Assembly (NCBI GenBank): GCA_949286445.1
Contig: CASECL010000260.1
Coordinates: 1-9,002, forward strand
From: an uncultured bacterium
GTDB taxonomy: Bacteria; Verrucomicrobiota; Lentisphaeria; Victivallales; Victivallaceae
Direction of reading: 5' to 3'
Length of the DNA stretch: 9,002 nucleotides
The notes beneath the pieces were generated by a model. The model searched no databases. It had not been told where the DNA came from and saw only the letters and a program-made list of their open reading frames with translations. Of the stretch, positions 1 through 5,976 are shown piece after piece (position 1 is the first letter of the stretch; every line of letters starts with the position of its first letter). The translations under genes and the position numbers were made by a program.

Positions 1-510
1 CGCCTTGATTTTTTTTGTCATGCGCACGATCGGGCAAAAATCGGCATTACCAGGAAGATTATTCCATAAACGCTGGCGTTTAGCTCTTGAAGAATGAGTT
101 TCATCTAATACAAAATATTCATCCGGAGGCAGTGCAAAATCATAATTTCCAGTTTTAATCGGAGGTATTGGCAGTTCATCATTCATAAGAAACTCATAAA
201 AAAACCACACTCTTCTTGAGTATATGCTGTGTATTTTTTGCTGAATTAGTGCAAGCAACTCATTTTTATTGACGTTTTGAAATAAAACTTTTAATATTTG
301 CAGGTTAATCCCTTCGTGTTTCAATGCGAAGAGTAAGTGTTCTTGCCATGATCCATTTGTTTTAAATTTCTGAGGGAAGAACTCTTCTTCACCATCTGGA
401 AGAATTTCTTTTGTTCTCACAGGTTGAGTTGTCAAATAAGATCGTTTATATGGCAGAAGCACGTTCAACGAAAAATGCTGAATCAAGAAATTGTACCCTA
501 TTGAATCCAT
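1..510 (-). CDS. Fic family protein, N-terminal part (runs off the left edge)
   Basis: An open frame of 170 codons starts at ATG 510 and stays open to base 1, so the gene is cut by the window edge. The start is backed by AGAGGA (518-523), 7 nt upstream. The protein begins MDSIGYNFLIQHFSLNVLLP and has a helical stretch with LLFALKHEGINLQILKVLF at about residues 56-74. It ends in a segment containing NNLPGNADFCPIVRMT, residues 150-165. The pattern of an LxHEGxNLxxL helix followed by RxxNNLPGxxxFCPxVRxT is what I recognise from the N-terminal region of long Fic/DOC proteins. The catalytic HPFxxGNGR loop would lie further left and is not visible. Family members transfer AMP or other nucleotide groups to protein hydroxyls and often act as toxins. 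Here the function is inferred only from the N-terminus. GC is low, as in the neighbouring cassette, so it may belong to the same accessory region. Confidence 0.68.
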   Translation of the reverse strand, partial: MDSIGYNFLIQHFSLNVLLPYKRSYLTTQPVRTKEILPDGEEEFFPQKFKTNGSWQEHLLFALKHEGINLQILKVLFQNVNKNELLALIQQKIHSIYSRRVWFFYEFLMNDELPIPPIKTGNYDFALPPDEYFVLDETHSSRAKRQRLWNNLPGNADFCPIVRMTKKIKA

Positions 511-556
511 ATTCAAATCCTCTTGCTTTAATTCAGTGCAAAGTGTTGTCAATAGC

Positions 557-584
557 AATATAATTACTTTTTTATCTTTTTCAA
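557..584 (-). promoter_or_regulatory. Candidate sigma-70 promoter of the Fic gene
   Basis: On the minus strand TTGAAA (579-584) and TATATT (557-562) are separated by 16 nt. A transcript starting near 550 would have a leader of about 40 nt carrying the AGAGGA ribosome site. The same box pair occurs upstream of the methyltransferase and the tRNA in this window, which strengthens the call. Confidence 0.55.
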
Positions 585-855
585 GCAGTTTTATTACAAA
601 AACAAGAAACTCTAAAAAAATAGTTATTATTTCCCATATTAGACGCTGTAATAATTACTTTTAATTTATTTTTCATAAAACGGATTATTTTTCTTCCAAA
701 ACGCTTATTTGAAATAGTCCTTTTTGTTTTTTGTTATCAAAATTTTTTCGTAAATTCTGCTGTCTGGTTACGTTTTTCAGATGTGGTGAAAGGTATGGGC
801 GGGCAAAGAGAAGATTACGCTCAAAAACGGGGTGTGTCGGATTTTTGAGGTAACA

Positions 856-881
856 CACTCCGTCGCTAAAGCTATGGAGTG
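856..881. repeat. REP-like inverted repeat
   Basis: CACTCC and GGAGTG form a 6-bp outer stem, and GCT/AGC around an AA turn gives an inner pairing. The layout (stem, short mismatch, GCTAAAGC core, stem) resembles small dispersed palindromes in some bacterial genomes. That resemblance is an impression, not a search result. There is no T-run on either side, so a terminator role is unlikely. Confidence 0.4.
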
Positions 882-1018
882 CAAGTACCGGCCTCCACAG
901 TTTTTTTGCGGAGATTCCTGAGCTGTTGAGCTATCCGGGAGAGCAAATTGGCAATATGGAGAGCTGATCGCATTTGTTTTGAGCTCAAGATTGCGGGATC
1001 TTTCGGGGGAGTGAAAAC

Positions 1019-1042
1019 AAAAAAGCCAGTCGGATTGACTGG
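1019..1042 (-). terminator. Rho-independent terminator, minus strand
   Basis: On the minus strand CCAGTC-AATCC-GACTGG (1042-1026) is followed at once by C and six Ts (1024-1019). The 6-bp stem, 5-nt loop and U-tract are typical. It would stop leftward transcription, for example read-through from the ATPase operon 450 bases away or a short transcript from the intergenic region, before it reaches the Fic promoter. Confidence 0.55.
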
Positions 1043-1056
1043 AGTATAAACAAAAC

Positions 1057-1140
1057 GGTTGGCGGGCCCCGGACGCCAGCCGGAGGCGGCGAGCGTGAGC
1101 ATCGCAGGCAAAGCCGGGAAGCGCAAGGCAATCACACAAA
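1057..1140. repeat. Isolated GC-rich patch, possible dispersed repeat fragment
   Basis: About 80 bases of clearly GC-rich sequence sit between AT-rich flanks. The patch is rich in short self-complementary words: CGCC/GGCG around AGCCGGA, repeated CCGG and GGC, and GAGCGTGAGC. Frames on both strands are open across it, but none matches a protein family I know, and the composition differs sharply from both neighbours. A fragment of a repeat element is the simplest reading. Confidence 0.3.
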
Positions 1141-1170
1141 AAGGCAGCCAGCATGAAATGATGGCACGAG

Positions 1171-1226
1171 GTAATAGAAAAAGCAGAGGCGGAAACTTAT
1201 TTCCAAACTCTGCTTTAATTTATTAC
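1171..1226. repeat. Large nested hairpin (possible structured RNA or bidirectional terminator)
   Basis: Three concentric pairings are visible: GTAATA (1171-1176) with TATTAC (1221-1226), AAAGCAGAG (1180-1188) with CTCTGCTTT (1208-1216), and GGAAA (1191-1195) with TTTCC (1200-1204) around a CTTA loop. Small internal loops separate them. On the minus strand the middle stem runs into TTTTT. On the plus strand a further CTCTGCC followed by six Ts comes after it. It could act as a terminator both ways or be the core of a small RNA. No promoter could be assigned. Confidence 0.45.
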
Positions 1227-1261
1227 TCTGCCTTTTTTACCAAAAGCAAAATCAAGACAAA

Positions 1262-1275
1262 AAAAATGGTGGCGG
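1262..1275. repeat. att-like copy of the tRNA-Phe 3' end (distal copy)
   Basis: AAAAATGGTGGCGG is identical to 5876-5889. In the tRNA-Phe copy this is the reverse complement of the acceptor 3' strand, the encoded CCA and the first downstream bases. Read on the minus strand, both copies give CCGCCACCATTTTT and then, after three extra Ts here, a GT-T-rich stretch (GTCTT against GTTTT). The remainder of the tRNA is absent at this site, as expected for the distal end of a tRNA-integrated element. Confidence 0.45.
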
Positions 1276-1281
1276 ATTTTT

Positions 1282-1311
1282 ATGCGAATCAAAACTCGAT
1301 TCGCATTTTTT
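1282..1311 (+). terminator. Terminator-like hairpin, plus strand
   Basis: ATGCGAATC (1282-1290) and GATTCGCAT (1298-1306) form a perfect 9-bp stem with a 7-nt loop, followed by a T6 tract (1306-1311) on the plus strand only. No plus-strand gene lies upstream, so its client is unknown. It sits 6 bases inside the att-like repeat, so it could also be part of a recombination site. The stem is moderately AT-rich. Confidence 0.4.
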
Positions 1312-1342
1312 GTAACTCTTTGATTGTCAAAGACTCGCACAA

Positions 1343-1436
1343 GGACACCGGAATTCAACTCAAAAATACTGTTTTGAAACAAGCAAAAATGGTCTCCATT
1401 TATCAGAAAATAATATCCGGGACACCACAAAGAGAG
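1343..1436. repeat. Left repeat cluster, related to 5504-5630
   Basis: The cluster holds GGACACCGGAAT (1343-1354), the block AAATGGTCTCCATTTAT (1387-1403) and TCCGGGACACC (1416-1426), followed by AGAGAG (1431-1436). The block matches 5563-5579 at 16 of 17 positions. Extended ungapped to 1369-1403 against 5545-5579, about 25 of 35 bases agree. Both copies are then followed by a CCGGGACAC/CCGGGGACAC word and AGAGAG. The block itself can fold (AAATGG-TCT-CCATTT). The two copies lie in the same orientation on either side of the restriction operon. Confidence 0.5.
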
Positions 1437-1488
1437 CCGCAACAAACAATTTCACCGATCGCCAAAATCCGGCCTGTTATTTTATCTT

Positions 1489-3030
1489 TCACGAAAATAA
1501 TTGAATTTTGGAATTTATAAAATCACGCATATCTTCTATAGATTGCTTTAATTGTTCTTCTGTAAAAGGATTATTTAACTTATTCTCTGGATGATGTATT
1601 TGATGACGGATATATTTAGTCATTGGAATTAACTCATTCTTAGTTATTCCAGAATTACATTTTCGTTGGTATTGTACCGTACTTTTTCCTTTTAAAAAAT
1701 CCTCCAACCATCCTTGCTCTTCTATATATCCGAATAATTCATTATGATATTCCTCTGATACTTCTGAAAAAGCAGAATAATTAACTTCGTTTAGGGATGG
1801 ATACGGCATCAAATTTTTAACAAGCTTACAGATTATTTTATGATTGTCTTTTGTCTGTACTAAACGAATATTTTCAAAACCTAATACTTTTACAATATTA
1901 GCACTATGCGTTGTAATAATGACTTGTGAATTGTTTGTTTCAGCTAAAGATAATAATGCTCTCGTCAACTTCTTTTGGTTTTCAGTATGTTGAGATGTTT
2001 CTGGCTCTTCAATCGCATAAATTACGCTAGGAGCGTTAATTTCTTCTTGACGCCTTTCTACTTCTGCACGGAAAAAATTTAATAAAATCAGCCTTTTTGA
2101 ACCACTGCCGCGTTTATTGATAGGTATGTTTTCATCTCCAGCGATTGATACATTCTTAAAGACATCAGACCATTTTAAACTGTTTGCAGCAGGAATTATT
2201 GGGTTCAGAGAATTTGCTATTTCGGGATTCATTTCTTGAAGCTTTTTTAATGTACGCTTTGAAACTTCCTTTAATTTTTTCTCTACAGTAGATGCGACCT
2301 CTGTTAGCGTATTCTGCAATGTTTCATCTTTTAAAATTTCCTTTACAGCCTCTTTTAAAGGATCTTGCACTTCACTATCACCATCGCTGTTTTTTCTATC
2401 TGATTGAAATAATGAATATAATGGAAGATATTTCTGTAATTTTTCCCATATTGATTTTGTATCACCTTTTGTGATATCTATTTCAGTAAGTTGTAAATTT
2501 AAATCTTGTTCATAATGTTTCCAAATAGCAGATCTCATTTCAGCATTTATGCTTTTATTTGTGCATAAAATACTATTTTCTTCAATAATTTTTCTTAATT
2601 CAGAATCTTTTTTTTGTAACAAGTTATTGCAATTGGAATTTGTGGGATGCAGTGCTTTTATATATGTTTTTGCTCCTCCTGCATTGGGATATCGTTTTAT
2701 GATTTCCAATTTTTCATCTTGATTAAGAAGATATTCATTCTTTAATGATGTTTTATTTGTCGAGTCTATAATAATCTCGCTTGGCAACTCAGAAAAACAT
2801 ACTGTTATACAAATATCATTATTTTGATTTCTCTTAGAATCTACATTTATATCATCTTTATCCAGCTTAATGACACCTTTATTGTCATTGAAAAATACAT
2901 CCAAAGCTTCTAAAACACTCGATTTTCCAATATCATTTTTGCCAACAAATGCCGTTAAATTATCAAGCTCGACATTTATTTCATCTTTATAACCTCGAAA
3001 ATTTTTAATTGAAATTTTTTGTATTTTCAT
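1489..3030 (-). CDS. AAA/ABC-type ATPase with putative C-terminal HEPN-like R-x4-H motif, third gene of an R-M operon
   Basis: The protein has 513 aa from ATG 3030. An in-frame TTG at 3042 is possible, but TTGGAG there supplies the ribosome site GGAG, 7 nt before the ATG, so the ATG is preferred. Visible parts: an N-terminal beta strand with IKNFRGY, Walker A GKNDIGKS (30-37), a long helical, charged middle (about 140-265), a signature-like NKRGSGSKR (305-313), Walker B VIYAIEEPE (336-344) and an H-loop TTHS (373-376). This is the layout of AAA_15/AAA_21 (OLD-type) ATPases. No TOPRIM-like acidic motifs follow the H-loop, so it is not an OLD/Gabija nuclease. Instead the last 90 residues are helical and contain IRHQIHHPEN, with R475-x4-H480, matching the HEPN RNase signature. 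It lies 20 nt after the endonuclease stop and is probably co-transcribed. It may be an RNA-targeting backup like PrrC/RloC. The ATPase call is firm; the HEPN call is tentative. GC is the lowest in the window. Confidence 0.85.
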   Translation of the reverse strand: MKIQKISIKNFRGYKDEINVELDNLTAFVGKNDIGKSSVLEALDVFFNDNKGVIKLDKDDINVDSKRNQNNDICITVCFSELPSEIIIDSTNKTSLKNEYLLNQDEKLEIIKRYPNAGGAKTYIKALHPTNSNCNNLLQKKDSELRKIIEENSILCTNKSINAEMRSAIWKHYEQDLNLQLTEIDITKGDTKSIWEKLQKYLPLYSLFQSDRKNSDGDSEVQDPLKEAVKEILKDETLQNTLTEVASTVEKKLKEVSKRTLKKLQEMNPEIANSLNPIIPAANSLKWSDVFKNVSIAGDENIPINKRGSGSKRLILLNFFRAEVERRQEEINAPSVIYAIEEPETSQHTENQKKLTRALLSLAETNNSQVIITTHSANIVKVLGFENIRLVQTKDNHKIICKLVKNLMPYPSLNEVNYSAFSEVSEEYHNELFGYIEEQGWLEDFLKGKSTVQYQRKCNSGITKNELIPMTKYIRHQIHHPENKLNNPFTEEQLKQSIEDMRDFINSKIQLFS

Positions 3031-3050
3031 AGAGAACTCCAATTTTATAT

Positions 3051-3779
3051 TTACTCATTTATATATTTATCCGCAATGTCATCCCAACGAGGAATAGAGA
3101 GTTTCTTTTTGTAAAAGGCTTGATAATTGCTCAAAAACTCTTTTTTCCAAGTTCCAGCAGTTCCATGTGTTTTGGGATTTTGATATACCGTTTCTTCCAT
3201 AGCCGAAATAAAATGTTCCAAGCAAGTAAACATCTTAAATTTCTGACGGCTTGTCGAATACCAAACACCGGGACGAATTTTATGGACAACATTAGCTTTC
3301 ACTTGAAGATTCAAAGGCCAATTATCCATTCTGCGGGTAATCTCCCAGACTTTTTTAATCCAAAGATCTTTTATTGTCACAATGCCGTCATCGCTCATAT
3401 CATAGCCGAAAATCAGATAATCAACATCAAGCATATATGGCTTTTCAACTATCTCCTCTGCGTACATCCTAAAATCTGCAATATCAAATCCGGGGGAAGC
3501 ACTGCGATTAAATGCTTTTACTTCAAGCAGATTTTTAGTTTCATCACCCGGAGATAAAAAGAAATCGGGCGGCATTTGAGTATTCTCATTTACAGCATAA
3601 TCGATGTTGCGTTTTTCAAGCCAGCCTTGCAGCCACTCTTGAACAATATTGCCTACAACATCTTTTTGCTTTACAATAATATTGACATCTCCCAAATAAA
3701 ACTTGATCTGCCCTTGCAACTCCTTGATTTTGTCTTTTTCAAGCAACCATTTATAAACACCCATCGCATCAAGTTTCAT
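3051..3779 (-). CDS. Type II restriction endonuclease, NgoBV/NlaIV-like (PD-(D/E)XK)
   Basis: The protein has 242 aa. A PD-(D/E)XK core is visible: PPDFFL with D72, then LLEVKAF with E86 and K88, 13 residues between the two acids. The surrounding blocks IKFYLGDVNIIVKQKDVVGN (25-44), NTQMPPDFFL and SASPGFDIADF match my memory of the NgoBV/NlaIV family, which cuts GGNNCC. That specificity comes from family recall and could not be tested here. It would act as a cytoplasmic homodimer on unmethylated DNA. The ATG (3777-3779) overlaps the methyltransferase TGA in an ATGA (3776-3779). AAGGAG sits 8 nt upstream inside the methyltransferase gene, so translation is probably coupled and the endonuclease is made only after the methyltransferase. 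The length appears complete and the catalytic residues are intact. Confidence 0.8.
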   Translation of the reverse strand: MKLDAMGVYKWLLEKDKIKELQGQIKFYLGDVNIIVKQKDVVGNIVQEWLQGWLEKRNIDYAVNENTQMPPDFFLSPGDETKNLLEVKAFNRSASPGFDIADFRMYAEEIVEKPYMLDVDYLIFGYDMSDDGIVTIKDLWIKKVWEITRRMDNWPLNLQVKANVVHKIRPGVWYSTSRQKFKMFTCLEHFISAMEETVYQNPKTHGTAGTWKKEFLSNYQAFYKKKLSIPRWDDIADKYINE

Positions 3780-5344
3780 TTTTCATTCTCCTTTACATAT
3801 ATATTCAAAACTCTTTCAGCAACCTTTGCAATTACAGGGACAACAACTGTATTACCGAGAAGATCATAACCAGACTCAACATCAATGTCAAATTTAAAAT
3901 CATCAGGATAGCCAAAAAGGCGCAAGCCTTCACGAAGAGACAAAGTGCGCAAACCATGCCCGTCTATAACATATAAGTGTTGCATATCCATTGCGACAAG
4001 AGTTGGAGCAATTCCAGTGGGGTCAAGTATCTTGTTTACTTCGAAAGACATTTTCCCTGCTACAATGTTATAACCCAAAGGCAAGGTCGGATCTTGAACT
4101 CGCTGTACTCCAACTTTCTTTTTGGGATATTCAAGTTTCAAATACCCTTTATCGACCAAATCGTCAAGCATCTCTTTCAAATTTTTATCTTCAAAAAACG
4201 TTTTAATTTGCTCAAGAGTCAAAGGCATTCCATCCATCCAGTCGATTCCGAATTGTTCCGCCCAGATTTTTTTTCTACGAGAGGTCAATATTGCTGACAG
4301 AAGTTCCTTTTGCCGTGCAGAAACAGGGCCTTTATATTCAAAATCCCAACTGTGGATATTATTTGCTCCACCACGCTTATCCTTGATAGACTTACCATAG
4401 AGAGATTCAATAGGATAATGTTTGAGTAATTGAGAAATAAATGCACTGTTTTCTGTAGGCAACCCCTTTTCTATAACAGTCCCTAATGGATTTATTTTAT
4501 GGGAAAAATTTTCCAAGCTTGGACATTCTTTTTTTGTTCCAACAATGTATATACGTTTTCTTTCTTGCGGCACACCGAACATTTTTGCATTTAATACGCG
4601 CCATGAAACTTTATAACCAAGCATATCTAAATGCTCTAATATTGTTGATAATGTACGCCCGATGGGGTCTGACGCTTTTTCTCTATCGTGGTTAACAAGA
4701 CCTTCAACATTTTCAAGCACAAAGCCAAAAGGTTGTTTTTCTTTCAATATTCTTTCGACATCAAAAAAAAGTGTTCCTCGAGTATCTTGAAATCCTAATC
4801 TTTTACCTGCCGCAGAAAATGCTTGACAAGGAAATCCGGCTAAAAGAAAATCAAAATCTGGTAATTGTGCGGCATCTACTTTAGTAATGTCTCCATAAAT
4901 GTTTTCATCTGGATGATTTTGTTTCAAAACTTTAACCGCATGAGGCTTGATTTCTGATGTAAAAACACAGCTGGATTTAAGACCTAATTTATCACAGGCA
5001 ATTTCAAAACCTTTTCGAATTCCTCCAATACCTGCAAACAGATCAATAAATTTGACATCGGCTTCGGCAGAAGATACTGGCGCGATCTCCTCAATCAATG
5101 GAAAAAGAGACGGTTCTGATGAAAATGTTTTATCTTGAGGTACATCTTCTTCCATATCGACAATCTCAGACAATCCACAGTTCAACACCATGCAGATTTT
5201 CAAGAGAGAATCCATTGAAACATTTTCGTCACGTCCAAGCTTTGCTATGGATCTTGAACTCAAACCAGTCATCTCTTGCAAATCAGATTTTTTGAGATTT
5301 TGATCAATCAGCTTCTTCCACAATTTTTTATAAGTGAAACGCAT
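3776..5344 (-). CDS. DNA (cytosine-5) methyltransferase with N-terminal Cro/C1-type HTH domain
   Basis: The protein has 522 aa. Residues 1-66 form a Cro/C1-type HTH (LKKSDLQEMTGLSSRSIAKL, then NVSMDSLLKICMVLNCGLSEI), followed by a linker of about 30 residues. The C5-methyltransferase domain follows: motif I DLFAGIGG (101-108), motif IV GFPCQ with catalytic C173, motif VI ENV (211-213), motif VIII QERKR (260-264), a variable target-recognition region (about 275-440), motif IX around 467-483 and motif X GNTV (497-500). All key residues are present. It transfers methyl from AdoMet to cytosine C5 and protects the host from the endonuclease encoded next to it. The start ATG 5342-5344 has AGGAG about 6 nt upstream. 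The HTH fusion resembles M.SsoII-type methyltransferases that repress their own promoter, and a matching 15-bp inverted repeat lies at the promoter. First gene of the operon. Confidence 0.93.
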   Translation of the reverse strand: MRFTYKKLWKKLIDQNLKKSDLQEMTGLSSRSIAKLGRDENVSMDSLLKICMVLNCGLSEIVDMEEDVPQDKTFSSEPSLFPLIEEIAPVSSAEADVKFIDLFAGIGGIRKGFEIACDKLGLKSSCVFTSEIKPHAVKVLKQNHPDENIYGDITKVDAAQLPDFDFLLAGFPCQAFSAAGKRLGFQDTRGTLFFDVERILKEKQPFGFVLENVEGLVNHDREKASDPIGRTLSTILEHLDMLGYKVSWRVLNAKMFGVPQERKRIYIVGTKKECPSLENFSHKINPLGTVIEKGLPTENSAFISQLLKHYPIESLYGKSIKDKRGGANNIHSWDFEYKGPVSARQKELLSAILTSRRKKIWAEQFGIDWMDGMPLTLEQIKTFFEDKNLKEMLDDLVDKGYLKLEYPKKKVGVQRVQDPTLPLGYNIVAGKMSFEVNKILDPTGIAPTLVAMDMQHLYVIDGHGLRTLSLREGLRLFGYPDDFKFDIDVESGYDLLGNTVVVPVIAKVAERVLNIYVKENEK

Positions 5345-5367
5345 TTTGCACTCCTATATAAGATACC

Positions 5368-5382
5368 CTGTACTTCATACAG
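5368..5382. promoter_or_regulatory. Candidate operator for the HTH-methyltransferase
   Basis: CTGTA and TACAG form a perfect inverted repeat around a 5-base centre, 15 bp in total. It begins one base downstream of the -10 box and covers the expected transcription start (about 5377). A protein bound here would block the operon promoter. The size and placement are those expected for an autoregulatory HTH dimer. That the fused HTH binds it is inference. Confidence 0.5.
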
Positions 5383-5383
5383 T

Positions 5384-5412
5384 AATATATCATACCCAAT
5401 AGAGAATTTCAA
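5384..5412 (-). promoter_or_regulatory. Promoter of the methyltransferase-endonuclease-ATPase operon
   Basis: On the minus strand TTGAAA (5407-5412), a 17-nt spacer and TATATT (5384-5389) are present, with an extended -10 TG one base before the TATATT. The start would be near 5377, giving a leader of about 33 nt that includes AGGAG before the ATG. No other comparably strong promoter was seen between the three genes. Confidence 0.7.
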
Positions 5413-5503
5413 CTCGGTTTCTTTACTTTGTTAAAAAAAATCTTTACCTATGATTGTATGTATCCTAAAATATGAAAAAATAAAATTTCGATAGGTTACG
5501 GTA

Positions 5504-5731
5504 GGATTCCGGTGTCACTGGTTTGGGGATTTTGAAAATGGTTGGAGTTTTGATTGAGCGATAAATGGTCTCGATTTATTGCTGATTCAAAACTAAAACA
5601 CATGAGTTGGGGTGCCGGGGACACAGAGAGCAGGGTGTTTTGATTTGTGCAAAAATCCTTGAGGATTTATTTTTCTTTGATCAGAGAACGCATTTTTTAA
5701 GCATATTTGAGCATAAACGCGGTGTCCCCGG
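5504..5731. repeat. Right repeat cluster with CCGGGGACAC inverted pair
   Basis: From left to right: GGATTCCGGTGTCAC (5504-5518), the block AAATGGTCTCGATTTAT (5563-5579) shared with the left cluster, CCGGGGACAC (5615-5624) followed by AGAGAG, and GTGTCCCCGG (5722-5731). The last two words are exact 10-base inverted repeats enclosing 97 bases, so a small 117-bp terminal-inverted-repeat unit is possible. Similar CCGGGGACACC words accompany REP/RAYT-type elements in other bacteria as I remember them; no transposase is present here. Confidence 0.45.
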
Positions 5732-5739
5732 AAAAGGCA

Positions 5740-5804
5740 AAACGGAGAATTTCAGCTGCTTTATGGTGATCTGTCGTTCTCCGGATTCTCCAAACGGAGA
5801 ATTT
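5740..5804. repeat. 13-base direct repeat with inverted copies between
   Basis: AAACGGAGAATTT occurs at 5740-5752 and 5792-5804. Between them TTCTCCGGATTCTCC (5777-5791) offers two inverted partners, so alternative hairpins are possible, for example ATTCTCC-AAAC-GGAGAAT (5785-5802). It lies directly downstream of the tRNA terminator in the direction of tRNA transcription. Function unknown. Confidence 0.45.
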
Positions 5805-5810
5805 AAAACG

Positions 5811-5839
5811 AAAAAACACCCGAGTTTTTCGGGTGTTTT
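5811..5839 (-). terminator. Rho-independent terminator of tRNA-Phe
   Basis: AAAACACCCGA (5813-5823) and TCGGGTGTTTT (5829-5839) are perfectly complementary over 11 bp around a 5-base loop. On the minus strand the stem ends in six Ts (5811-5816), about 40 nt after the tRNA 3' end. On the plus strand there are four Ts, so it may work in both directions. Confidence 0.8.
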
Positions 5840-5880
5840 CTATACATAAGTCGTTGTATACCAACGCTTTAAAACAAAAA

Positions 5881-5956
<76 letters not shown>

Positions 5957-5976
5957 ATCAGCAACTGCTGTTCCTT

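Larger units (their letters stand above)
585..1488. other. Gene-free region between the Fic gene and the ATPase operon end
   Basis: No frame here has a convincing start, ribosome site and family-like sequence together. Bases 585-776 are very AT-rich with homopolymer runs and show nothing else. From about 777 the composition rises, and several hairpins and repeats follow; each is listed separately. The open frames on both strands across 777-1520 cross the inverted repeats and the GC patch and look like chance frames over repeat DNA. The region probably combines downstream sequence of the operon, dispersed repeats and possibly an old integration border. Confidence 0.6.
5413..5876. other. Gene-free region between the operon promoter and tRNA-Phe
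   Basis: Besides the operon promoter and operator at its left edge, this stretch holds the right repeat cluster, a 13-base direct repeat and the tRNA terminator, listed separately. Open frames across it (such as 5607-5849 plus and 5697-5915 minus) cross the terminator or the tRNA and resemble no family I know, so no gene is called. Composition is AT-rich up to about 5500 and mixed after that. Confidence 0.65.

Noticed and set aside
777..1154. Open frame of 125 codons on the minus strand (and one at 872-1135)
   Set aside because: No ribosome site or family resemblance. It crosses a palindrome, a terminator hairpin and the GC patch, and overlapping frames on both strands are equally open.
1440..1488. 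Terminator directly after the ATPase gene
   Set aside because: The best pairing is GCC/GGC around a 7-base loop with no T-run. The first clear minus-strand terminator is at 1019-1042.
1059..1520. Open frame of 153 codons on the plus strand
   Set aside because: It starts with TTG inside the GC patch, runs through two hairpins and the att-like repeat, and overlaps the ATPase 3' end. The amino acid sequence is biased and unlike any family I know.
1489..3030. OLD or Gabija (GajA) nuclease
   Set aside because: The ATPase motifs fit, but after the H-loop there is no TOPRIM acidic pattern and no UvrD-like helicase gene beside it.
3120..4695. Plus-strand open frames opposite the endonuclease and methyltransferase genes
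   Set aside because: They are antisense shadows of two genes with complete catalytic motifs, and none shows a ribosome site or a known motif.
5443..5471. Plus-strand promoter (TTTACC, 17 nt, TAAAAT) for an RNA ending at the 5813-5839 hairpin
   Set aside because: The boxes are weak and the DNA is AT-rich enough to produce them by chance. No structured RNA or gene lies downstream on that strand.
5740..5804. Short CRISPR array
   Set aside because: There are only two 13-base copies with one 39-base gap, no cas genes, and the inverted copies between them do not fit an array.
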